A stretch of 47,142 nt of DNA. It comes from Prolixibacteraceae bacterium (GTDB lineage: Bacteria; Bacteroidota; Bacteroidia; Bacteroidales; Prolixibacteraceae). The stretch lies in NCBI GenBank assembly GCA_003457135.1, contig DMSQ01000066.1, forward strand, positions 1-47,142, written 5' to 3'. This document shows positions 8,947-16,797 of this stretch, in pieces (position 1 is the stretch's first letter; the number at the start of each line of letters is the position of its first letter). The notes beneath the pieces are model-generated. The model ran no database searches, was not told the DNA's origin, and was given only the letters and a program-made list of their open reading frames with translations. Made by a program: the position numbers and the translations under genes.

Positions 8947-9567
8947 TTAAAGAAAAGTCCAGGCTATGATCCGGCTCTGTTTTTGTCCGTGCGCCATTTC
9001 GATGGTTCGGACCTCCTTTGCACCTGTTTTCTGAAGGGCTTTGTAAATCCCCGCAAGATTTGACTTTTTTGAAACCAGGGAGCTAAACCATTTGCAGCAA
9101 CCGGGCAATTCCGAACTTTGTTTCACCATGCGGCGTAAAAATTCTGCTTCACCGCCGTCGCACCACAATTCATTGCTCTTTCCGCTAAAATTCAGTGTTT
9201 TGGCATTTTTATTTCGGATAGACAAATTCTTTTTTTTTCGCTGTGTTCCGCCGGCTGCTTCTTCCGGCGAGGAATGAAACGGAGGATTGCAGATGGACAA
9301 ATCGAAAACTTCGCCAGGTTTCAGAATCTCACTGTACAAGTTGGACGACCGGATTTGGAGTCGCAATTCAATTGCGTTATGCAACGATGGATTGGATTCT
9401 ATAATTTGTTCGGCTGAATGAATGGCCACCGGATCGATATCTGTACCCACGAAATGCCAGCCAAAAGTCTGATGTCCGATGATGGGGTAAATGCAGTTGG
9501 CTCCGACACCAATGCCTCGCCCAAAAACCTGCAGGCCCTGAAAGAACTGGGAACCTACACCGCCCAA
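8947..9567 (-). pseudogene. rlmF: N-terminally truncated 23S rRNA m6A1618 methyltransferase
   Basis: RlmF methylates A1618 of 23S rRNA. The C-terminal two thirds are well preserved: IGVGANCIYPIIG, FVGTDIDPVAIHSAEQII, the catalytic CNPPFHSSPEEA, ELWCDGGEAEFLRRM, WFSSLVSK and the end GQKQSRIIAWTFL. The intact family has about 300 residues; the 100 or so before IGVGANC, including the LDIG start of the SAM-binding loop, are missing. Upstream the frame continues as MGGVGSQFFQGLQVFGRG, which is not RlmF-like and is the antisense of a plus-strand reading frame. Homology stops abruptly near 9515. Without the N-terminal region and the motif-I Asp the product is probably inactive. Confidence 0.8.
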
Positions 9568-9612
9568 ATTTACGATAAAGAGCTGGATGTTATTGTTGAG
9601 TTACTCTTATAA
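9515..9612 (+). pseudogene. 3' end of an unidentified gene joined to truncated rlmF
   Basis: The last 30 or so codons before the stop at 9610-9612 read like genuine protein (ASPKNLQALKELG, then AQIYDKELDVIVELLL). The same frame to the left is only the antisense of rlmF. It looks like the 3' tail of another gene that was broken and joined head-on to the rlmF fragment. I cannot identify the family. Confidence 0.3.
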
Positions 9613-9973
9613 GTTTCATATAGAATCTTAGTTAATTCCAAAGCTGCTGCGTTAAATCTTGTGCTGATAGTAAGTTAAGTTTAATGGTTAATTTATTGTT
9701 TTTGAAATCTCAGGAGTCCTGGGAATTATGAAGTTGCTGAAAGCAAATAAATCAAAAATTAGAAAATATTTAGAATATTATCTTTACATTTGCTTTCCTT
9801 TGAAATGGTATCGTTTTTTTATTGTTATAAAAAATGAGAATACAAATTCCCTTATCATTTATTTGAAAAGAGGCTCATGGTATATTTGCTAAAAGATGAT
9901 ATTTTACATCGTGTATTAACACAACTGTTTTTTTACATTTTGACTGATTATTTAATACGTTAAACTCAATATT
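9613..9973. other. 361-base AT-rich intergenic region
   Basis: I see no gene here. It holds a short palindrome, CAGGAGTCCTG at 9711-9721, and a candidate promoter element at 9881-9888. The high A+T content fits a leader region for the gene at 9974. Confidence 0.6.
9881..9888 (+). promoter_or_regulatory. Candidate -7 element for the lipoprotein barrel gene
   Basis: TATATTTG fully matches TAnnTTTG. The nearest TTTG upstream (9862-9865) is only 15 bases away, shorter than the usual 19-21, so the assignment is tentative. It would give a leader of about 75 nt. Confidence 0.3.
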
Positions 9974-10747
9974 ATGAAGAATCTTATTCCGTTATTTTTC
10001 ATTTTAGTTCTGTCAGGCTGCGCGATGACCAGCAAAGAAGTGGGTTCTAAATCGTTTAGCCAGCAGGAGGATGTTAAAAAAAGTAAATATCTGATAGGTT
10101 TTAATCTTGCGTTGCCTACTGGAATTCAACCATCAACAGCATTAACTGATGCAAGTTTTGGACAGCCACTCGACAAAAGCTTAGGGTTTGGGGTGATTAT
10201 TCAAAGAAAAATCAATAAAAATATTAATCTTTTATTTGATATAAATAATTATAATTACAACATGTTCCTTGCCAGCAAGGGGGCAAATGTCACATCTAGC
10301 TGGACACTTGCAGAAGGTGCCATGAATTGGGATAAACCAGGGTCAGCTCAAACCCTACAAGTTCTTAACCTTCCAACAGATGTTCACTTCGATATGCAGA
10401 CCACAGGATTCAGACTTGGCGGTAAGTATATTTTTGGTGATAAAAAAATTCAACCATGGGCTGGCGCTGCATATGGATATTACAAATGGCAGGCAAATTA
10501 CTTTAATGAAAATAAGAGTAAAAGTTATGGTAGTGATGATGGATTTGTTCTCGGCCTAACCGTTCTTGGCGGAATCGATTATGAATTAACTAAAGGAGTG
10601 GTAATTAGTGCATTTGCAGATATATTGTCGCCGGTAGCATCCTATACAATTGAAGGATTATTTTATCCCCAATGGAATATAACTGACTGGCAAAGTCCTA
10701 TATTCGGTCAGTACAGATTTGGCCTCACTCTTTCATTTGCACCTTAA
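9974..10747 (+). CDS. Lipoprotein with outer-membrane beta-barrel-like fold
   Basis: 257 residues with a lipoprotein signal peptide (MKNLIPLFFILVLSGC; lipobox LSGC, C16). The mature part has alternating strands and glycines (FNLALPTG, GFGVIIQRKINKNINLLFDINNY, FRLGGKYIFGDKKIQPWAGAAYGYY, LTVLGGIDYELTKGVVISAFAD) and ends in YRFGLTLSFAP, typical of an eight-stranded OmpW/OmpX-like barrel. Lipidation together with a barrel fold is uncommon outside Bacteroidota. It is monocistronic and its function is unknown. Confidence 0.65.
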   Translation: MKNLIPLFFILVLSGCAMTSKEVGSKSFSQQEDVKKSKYLIGFNLALPTGIQPSTALTDASFGQPLDKSLGFGVIIQRKINKNINLLFDINNYNYNMFLASKGANVTSSWTLAEGAMNWDKPGSAQTLQVLNLPTDVHFDMQTTGFRLGGKYIFGDKKIQPWAGAAYGYYKWQANYFNENKSKSYGSDDGFVLGLTVLGGIDYELTKGVVISAFADILSPVASYTIEGLFYPQWNITDWQSPIFGQYRFGLTLSFAP

Positions 10748-10875
10748 AAATCAAAATATTACAACTTTTAAGTGATTCTTATTTCAGATAGATTCTTGCA
10801 TGGGGTGGTTTTTCATAAGGGATTAAATCTGCTTTCTGTTTTACCTTTTCCCGTTTCTTTATCCCAAATTTGTCT

Positions 10876-11595
10876 TTAGATAAACTTTTCCCTTTTCTGC
10901 AAATTAAACAGCCCGTAAAGTACAAAAAGCAGCGTACCAACGGCCAGAAATATCCGGTTTTTCATAGCGATTTCCTGCCAGATCATTTCGTTGAGGCGGC
11001 GTGGAATTTCAAACGGGTTCAGGAAAATATTCCACAGCGTACGTTCAAGAATTCCGGATAAAATGAGCAGCCCAACGCCAATAATGACCATTACCACGGC
11101 CGTTCCGTTTCCGTTTTTAATAATAGTCGAAAACATAAATGCCATTGAGCCTAGAAAATATATCGGGAACATCACCTGAAAGCTCAGTTCCAAAACAGGT
11201 ACAGGTGCAAGCAGGTAATAGCTCATCAGTGTCAGGCCGATCATCATCAGGAAAACCAGCACAAAAACCAAGACCAACCGCACCAGCCATACTTTGTAAC
11301 GGTAGTCGGGAATTCCGAACAGAATTTCGAGAATCCCCGCATCAACGTCATTCTGAATTCCGAAAGTCATCGGGTAAAAAATGAGCAGTATCCCGGGCAT
11401 AATCTGCAATCCGTATATAAAACCGTCGTCAATCTGGTTATTGTCGTATATGTTGGTAATGGCGATAAAAAAGTAGAAGGCAATGGCCGCAAGAACAAAC
11501 CAGATAAACCGGTTGCCGAAAATGACCTTCATGTTGTATTGCACCATTTTCAGGAACAAAGTCCAAAGATTGGCGGCAGAAATAGTTGATTCCAT
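10876..11595 (-). CDS. ABC-2 type transporter permease
   Basis: About 239 residues from the ATG at 11595 (MESTISAANLWTLFLKMV). An ATG at 11634 is also in frame but overlaps the inverted repeat in the spacer. An N-terminal amphipathic helix is followed by about six transmembrane segments (FIWFVLAAIAFYFFIAI, IMPGILLIFYPMTFG, LVLVFVLVFLMMIGLTL, MFPIYFLGSMAFMFS, AVVMVIIGVGLLILSG, FLAVGTLLFVLYGLF), the ABC-2 permease layout. It is the last gene of the seven-gene export operon, directly after the RND-ABC fusion. The ATPase domain at the end of that fusion is therefore its most likely energy-providing partner. The substrate is unknown. Confidence 0.85.
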   Translation of the reverse strand: MESTISAANLWTLFLKMVQYNMKVIFGNRFIWFVLAAIAFYFFIAITNIYDNNQIDDGFIYGLQIMPGILLIFYPMTFGIQNDVDAGILEILFGIPDYRYKVWLVRLVLVFVLVFLMMIGLTLMSYYLLAPVPVLELSFQVMFPIYFLGSMAFMFSTIIKNGNGTAVVMVIIGVGLLILSGILERTLWNIFLNPFEIPRRLNEMIWQEIAMKNRIFLAVGTLLFVLYGLFNLQKREKFI

Positions 11596-11621
11596 AGCTA
11601 CGTTATTTAATATTGATTTTA

Positions 11622-11721
11622 GATTAACGATCAACGATTAACGATTTGTGAAGTAGTCCTACATCTTTAATCGTTAATCCTCAATCGTTAATCCTCAATC
11701 GTTAATCCTCAATCGTTAATC
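11622..11721. repeat. Inverted and tandem repeat in operon spacer
   Basis: The left arm (11622-11645) holds gattaacgat twice. The right arm (11669-11721) holds its reverse complement atcgttaatc four times, spaced by a few bases (cctca). The arms can fold into a hairpin of about 24 bp with small mismatches and a loop of about 23 bases. It overlaps the last codon(s) of the RND-ABC gene and lies before the ABC permease start, so it could act as an mRNA processing or stability element. Confidence 0.8.
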
Positions 11722-14700
11722 ATTTCAAGTCTTTGATCAGGCACAAATACGCATCCTCCAAAACCGGATTGGCCATGATGGCATCCTCTGCCGGTTTTTG
11801 TTTGGAGAGGAAACGCACCCTGATCTGATCGCCCTGACGCATGTGGTGGGTAACCATTTGCTTGTTTTCCATTTTGTCGAAATCGGCAACGGGCAAATCA
11901 AACTGCCAAACCATGTTTTTAGCCAGATGCACCATGTTGGCAGGAGTTCCATTGTATTTTACCCGACCGCGGTTGATTACAACAACCTGGTTGCACGAGC
12001 TTGAAATATCTTCAATGATGTGTGTCGAGAAAATCACGATCCGCTCACGGCTCAACTCAACCAGGAGGTTACGGAAACGGATACGTTCGCGGGGATCGAG
12101 TCCGGCAGTAGGCTCATCTACCACCAAAATTTTAGGCAGGTGCAGCAGGATTTGTGCAATACCGATGCGCTGCTTCATCCCTCCTGAATAAGAGCCGATT
12201 TTATCGGCGCGTTTTTCCCACATGTGTACCGCTTTCAGTACATATTCGATGCGCTGTTGCCGTTCATCCTTATCGCTCAGGCCTTTCAGGATAGCCTGAT
12301 AATCGAGAAAATCCTGAGCAGGCATATTTTCGTAAGTTCCGAATTCCTGAGGCAGATAACCAATGAGTCCCTGTAATTCTTCCCGTTTCTCCTGGGTGTC
12401 GGTGCCATTGATCCAGATTTTTCCGTAGCTCTGTTCCAGAATACCACAGATGATACGCATCATGGTTGATTTACCGGCTCCGTTAGGGCCAAGTAAACCA
12501 AACATTCCGGTACCGATATCAAGAGAAACCCCGTTAAGCGCTTTGAATGGCTGATGCTGTTTACCAAGAATTGGAATTTGTTTGACGAGCCGGAGCGTAC
12601 CACGGCGCAATGTTCCGAAACGCCCGGTAATGCGATCAATATTGATTTTTTCCTGATACAGTCTTTTAGATGTAACCGAAATCGCCAGAGCCAGGTACCA
12701 CAAAATTCCAAATGCAGCAACCAATCCGATGGAACCTGTGATTTTCCACACCAGGATAACTTCAAGGGCAGGTAAAATCCAAAAAAGGAAAGTCTGCACT
12801 CCTTTGTAAATTTTCATCGGTCGTTTTTTGCCCGTTTTTTCAGCCCTGTAGTTCAGGAAGAAACCAAATGGTTTCCACATACCCAAAGCGAGTTGAGCTA
12901 TGACAACTGAAAGTATCAGTGACCAAAACGCTGAATCCAGATAAATGAAGCTGAAATAGATGAGTGCACCCAACAACGGCAATTGCCAAATCAGGTAATC
13001 GAATTCGCGCAAGCGGTGATATTGTTTTTCAAGGCCTTTACGGCGACGAATTTTTTTGCCTGATTCCCATTCCCGTGAAAACTGGCCTTCACGGTCGTAT
13101 ATTTTTACCAGGTTTTGAATGCGGATGTGGAGTGTATCCTCGTCGCCTATCAGCTTGGTTCCGGCTTTACGTAAACTGTTGAGCACAAACCAGGTTGATC
13201 CTGGAACCACGATAATTACGAGAATAAAATCGAGCATTTGCCACAATCCTGAGTCAACCTTAAAGTAAATCAGTGCAAATGAACCCGCTATCAATACCAT
13301 TTGTAAGATCTTAATACGCAATGGTTGCTCCTTAAACCATTCAATGGCATTTTCAAGTCCGGAGTAGAAAGTTGGGATAAACACCAGTGTAAGCATGGTG
13401 CTGAGCGCTAAGCCACCAATAACGACGATGGCAAACGGGGCGCCGATAGCGCTCACATATTCGGCATCGCCCATTGCCAGCGGAAGCATCCCCACTATGG
13501 TGGTAATGGTTGTAATCAGGATTGGACGTACACGCGAAAGGCCCGCTGTCATCAGTGCCCGTGAACGGCGGAATCCGCGTTTGCGCAGGATGTTGGTGTA
13601 ATCAATCAGGATTATGCCATTGTTCACCACCACACCGATCAATATCAGGAAACCTGTAAGCGTGTTGGCATTGAGCAAACTGTTGTTGGTAATAATTAAT
13701 GCAAGCAGCGAACCTATGGCTGCCAGCGGAATAGAAAATAACAAGACAACGGGTGTAATAACAGACTCGAATACCGAAGCCATAATCATAAATATCAGCA
13801 AAACAGACGCTCCGATCATGAAATAAAACTCCGAAAAATCGGTTTCTTCATGAACCACCTCGGCTGCAACCCCCGATGGCAGGTTATAGTTGGCCACCAG
13901 TTCATCAATTTCGTAACGGTAAGCAGCTAAAAGTTCTTTCGAACCGGCGGCCTCGCTCACAAAACGGTAATTTACCTCAATTTGTTTTTCCTGATTGACC
14001 CGGTTGATACCTGCGAGCCCACTGGCATAAACAATCCGGGTAAAATCCTGAAGGTCATGAATTCCGCCCTGGGCATCGTTAACCTGCAGCGTTTTAAGCT
14101 CTTCCATGTTGCGGTCGGTTTTCTCTTCTTCGCCTTCCACCAGTTCCTTTTGGGTAATAATGATTTCGTACTCGTCAACACCTTGTTTAAACTGAATGTT
14201 GGTAGCAATTTCCCTTGAGAATGAATTGATTTCAGATAAAACATTGTTGAGCGAAATATTGTATTCGGTCATCAGCAACGGATTGAAGTACAGGTGCACT
14301 TCAGGGCGATTATCAGATATGCTCAGATTAACCGACTGAACAGATTCGAGCTGATCAACGAAGTACTTCAGATCTTCGCCTACAGCCTGCATTTGTTTAA
14401 AATCCTGCCCCTTAATGGTGATTTTCTCTTCATCGCTGCCTATTCCCATCATCTTCTGGAAACTAGCCCCCATATTTCGGCTTCCTCCCTGGAAGCTGCG
14501 GGTGCTCTGTGTTTGGGTGAACGAAATGGATGATGCCTTTATCCCTTTTGTCCGGTCGTTGATATCGGTTTTTACCTGAGCAAAAGTCCTGTCTGCAATT
14601 TTTTCAAATTCATCCTTTAGTTTGATCGTTACAACAGCCGATTCTTCTTCAATTTTGCTGATTACATCTTCTTTTTCATCCAGATCTACCAGTTTTTTTT

Positions 14701-16432
14701 CTACCTCCTGAACAGTTTTGTCGGTACTTTCGAGTGACGAACCCGATGGCATAGTCACATATAAGCGTATCTCTTTATTTTCAACTTCCTGAAGTGAACT
14801 TACACTGACGGCCAGGCTTATAAAAACAGCCAGAAAGAACAAAATAATTCCGCCAATTACAGTACCTGCCGGATTACGCATACAATATTTCAGAAAAACC
14901 AGATAAATCTGGACCATCCTCATATTGGTGGTTACTTTTTCGTAAAAAATATTTTTGGCAACCTGTCGCTTCAGAAGAGCATACGAAGCCATAGGAACCA
15001 GAAGCAACGCAACTCCAAGAGAAACGACCAGTGTGGAAATAATTGAAATCCCCACATTAAATCCCAGCATTTCGGCCATAAAATTAGTGGAAAACAGAAA
15101 GGGCAGAAATACCACAATTGTAGTTAGCGTTGCGGCCAGAATAGACCTCCAGACCTCGGTAGTTCCCTGGACCACGGCTTGCAACGGGGCATACCCCTTC
15201 CCGGCGAGCCGGTAAATATTCTCCAGAACCACCACACTGTTGTCGAGCAACATGCCGATAGCAAGTGCCATTCCAACCAAAGTCAGACTATTAATAGTGA
15301 TCCCAAAGGCATAAAACAGGTTAAAGGAAGTGAAGATCGAGATGGGGATTGCCAGGGCAATGAACGAAACAATCCGGAAGTTCTTCAGAAAAATCCAAAG
15401 AACGAATATGGCCATGATGCCCCCAACCAAAGCCAGGTTCATGATTTGGTTGATATTTTCTTCCATCTGATCGGCCGAGTTGCTGATTTCGGCAATCTCA
15501 ATTTCCCTGGAGGCCATTTTTTCATTCAGCTTTGCCACAATCTTGCGGGTCGCTTGCGAGAGTTCAATCATGTTGGCCTGCGAGTCGTTCACCAGTAAAA
15601 TTGTTACGGCATCTTTCCCGTTTACACGGCTGTACGAAGTTTCCTCCTTTACTCCAAAGCGAACTTCTGCCACATCTTTTAACAGTATAGGGCCGTTGGC
15701 GACTACCAGGTTTTCAAGGTCTTCCACTTTGTCGTATTCGGCTGTAACATGCACAAAATACTGGACTGTTTTTTCTTTCAGGTTGCCCACGTAAGTGCGC
15801 GTCCGGGTGTTCTGCGAAAGTACAGACCGAACTTTCCCGGGTGTAATGTTGTAGGCTTCACATGCCTTGGTGTCAAGAATAATTTCAATTGATTTTTGTT
15901 TTCCGCCATAAACGTTTACCGCTGCAATACCATCAATGTTTTCCAGATCGGGTTGAATATCCTGATCTACAATGGTGCGTACCCGGTCAATCCCACCTTC
16001 GCCGCGAGCCTGTAGTTCCATGAACTGGCTGTTCATCTGCTGAAGGTCAACTTTGGCCACGTTAATCCGAACGTTTTCAGGCATGGCCGATTGTATCTCG
16101 TTCACCTTTTCCTGAAGTTTCAGGTAGGCATATTTGAAATTGACCCCTTTCTGGTAATACACCACGATTGTTGACTGCCGTGAATTGACGGATGATTCGA
16201 TTGATTCGATACCTTCCAGCGTACCAATAGCCCCTTCGAGCGGAACAACCACCTGATTTTCCATGTATTCAGGGGCCATTTCGGTGGTGGCGCTTGCCTG
16301 AACGAACAGGAAAGGAAGTTCGGCATTGGGCAGCAATTCAACCGGCAATTGTTTGTACGAGACATAGCCCAAAACGCTAAGTCCCAGAAACAACATGCTA
16401 ATCAGTACTTTTCGTTCTATGATGAATTTCAT
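11720..16432 (-). CDS. RND efflux permease fused to an ABC-transporter ATPase
   Basis: About 1570 residues from the ATG at 16432 (MKFIIERKVLISMLFLG), where RND homology begins; a further in-frame ATG at 16489 lies in repeat-derived spacer. Residues 1 to about 1025 form a complete RND pump: the LPVELLPNAELP start, periplasmic porter domains, and TM4 GMLLDNSVVVLEN with D397 as proton-relay candidate. In TM10, VVNNGIILIDY has Asn where AcrB has Lys. Residues 1030-1290 are a linker with several extra membrane helices and a basic segment. From about 1295 a full ABC ATPase follows: Walker A GPNGAGKST (K1321), Q-loop GYLPQ, signature YSGGMKQ (1415-1421), Walker B LVVDEPTAGLD (D1439, E1440) and H-loop STH. 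No frameshift or stop separates the parts. I do not recall a described family with this architecture. Confidence 0.92.
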   Translation of the reverse strand: MKFIIERKVLISMLFLGLSVLGYVSYKQLPVELLPNAELPFLFVQASATTEMAPEYMENQVVVPLEGAIGTLEGIESIESSVNSRQSTIVVYYQKGVNFKYAYLKLQEKVNEIQSAMPENVRINVAKVDLQQMNSQFMELQARGEGGIDRVRTIVDQDIQPDLENIDGIAAVNVYGGKQKSIEIILDTKACEAYNITPGKVRSVLSQNTRTRTYVGNLKEKTVQYFVHVTAEYDKVEDLENLVVANGPILLKDVAEVRFGVKEETSYSRVNGKDAVTILLVNDSQANMIELSQATRKIVAKLNEKMASREIEIAEISNSADQMEENINQIMNLALVGGIMAIFVLWIFLKNFRIVSFIALAIPISIFTSFNLFYAFGITINSLTLVGMALAIGMLLDNSVVVLENIYRLAGKGYAPLQAVVQGTTEVWRSILAATLTTIVVFLPFLFSTNFMAEMLGFNVGISIISTLVVSLGVALLLVPMASYALLKRQVAKNIFYEKVTTNMRMVQIYLVFLKYCMRNPAGTVIGGIILFFLAVFISLAVSVSSLQEVENKEIRLYVTMPSGSSLESTDKTVQEVEKKLVDLDEKEDVISKIEEESAVVTIKLKDEFEKIADRTFAQVKTDINDRTKGIKASSISFTQTQSTRSFQGGSRNMGASFQKMMGIGSDEEKITIKGQDFKQMQAVGEDLKYFVDQLESVQSVNLSISDNRPEVHLYFNPLLMTEYNISLNNVLSEINSFSREIATNIQFKQGVDEYEIIITQKELVEGEEEKTDRNMEELKTLQVNDAQGGIHDLQDFTRIVYASGLAGINRVNQEKQIEVNYRFVSEAAGSKELLAAYRYEIDELVANYNLPSGVAAEVVHEETDFSEFYFMIGASVLLIFMIMASVFESVITPVVLLFSIPLAAIGSLLALIITNNSLLNANTLTGFLILIGVVVNNGIILIDYTNILRKRGFRRSRALMTAGLSRVRPILITTITTIVGMLPLAMGDAEYVSAIGAPFAIVVIGGLALSTMLTLVFIPTFYSGLENAIEWFKEQPLRIKILQMVLIAGSFALIYFKVDSGLWQMLDFILVIIVVPGSTWFVLNSLRKAGTKLIGDEDTLHIRIQNLVKIYDREGQFSREWESGKKIRRRKGLEKQYHRLREFDYLIWQLPLLGALIYFSFIYLDSAFWSLILSVVIAQLALGMWKPFGFFLNYRAEKTGKKRPMKIYKGVQTFLFWILPALEVILVWKITGSIGLVAAFGILWYLALAISVTSKRLYQEKINIDRITGRFGTLRRGTLRLVKQIPILGKQHQPFKALNGVSLDIGTGMFGLLGPNGAGKSTMMRIICGILEQSYGKIWINGTDTQEKREELQGLIGYLPQEFGTYENMPAQDFLDYQAILKGLSDKDERQQRIEYVLKAVHMWEKRADKIGSYSGGMKQRIGIAQILLHLPKILVVDEPTAGLDPRERIRFRNLLVELSRERIVIFSTHIIEDISSSCNQVVVINRGRVKYNGTPANMVHLAKNMVWQFDLPVADFDKMENKQMVTHHMRQGDQIRVRFLSKQKPAEDAIMANPVLEDAYLCLIKDLK

Positions 16433-16479
16433 TATAGTAATGAATGAGTTAATTAAATTATGCCAATGGAAATGTCGAA

Positions 16480-16549
16480 TAAGGAACAAGGAACGAGAAA
16501 TAAGGAAATGGCACGTTTACATTCCTTGTTTCTTGTTCGGTGTTTCTTA
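16480..16549. repeat. Imperfect 28-bp hairpin upstream of the RND-ABC gene
   Basis: Arms at 16480-16507 and 16522-16549 are inverted repeats of 28 bases with about five mismatches around a 14-base loop; the sequence is rich in aaggaac/gttcctt motifs. On the plus strand it is followed by a T-rich run. It lies in the 366-base spacer between the two RND genes. Confidence 0.7.
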
Positions 16550-16648
16550 TTTTTTTCTTTTTTGAATTCCTTTTCCTTCCGTCCGAAAGAGGATTTCTAC
16601 TTTTTTCTTCTTTATATCGCGGACGGTTCTTTTGCTTTGCTGCTCTTT

Positions 16649-16770
16649 CCCGGGGTTTCGTTCCTTCGTCACTTTACCCCGGGCTATTGATATGCCACCC
16701 TTTCAGGGTGAAAAAAATCGCAAATCATTGCCCAAGCTTTCCCCCGTTTGGGGGAACGGGAAGGGGGCTG
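16649..16770. repeat. Cluster of GC-rich hairpins in operon spacer
   Basis: Three adjacent structures: cccggggt/accccggg (16649-16656 and 16676-16683), caccct-ttc-agggtg (16696-16710), and an imperfect structure at 16735-16770 built on cccccgtttggggg. They are much more GC-rich than other spacers. Similar GC-rich palindromes occur at 22550-22880. The rest of the 16433-16797 spacer contains no gene I can support. Confidence 0.65.
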
Positions 16771-16797
16771 ATTCCTTCTGCTGAATGGACAAGTGAT

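Noticed and set aside
11669..11721. CRISPR-like array of repeated atcgttaatc units
   Set aside because: Units are about 10 bases with 4-5 base gaps, no spacers and no cas genes; it is a tandem/inverted repeat.
12460..15794. Several frames of 70-140 codons on both strands inside the RND-ABC gene
   Set aside because: Low-complexity shadows of the long gene without recognisable domains or start signals.
16433..16489. Upstream ATG extension of the RND-ABC fusion
   Set aside because: The extra 19 residues precede the conserved RND start and lie in the spacer next to a hairpin; the ATG at 16432 fits the family.
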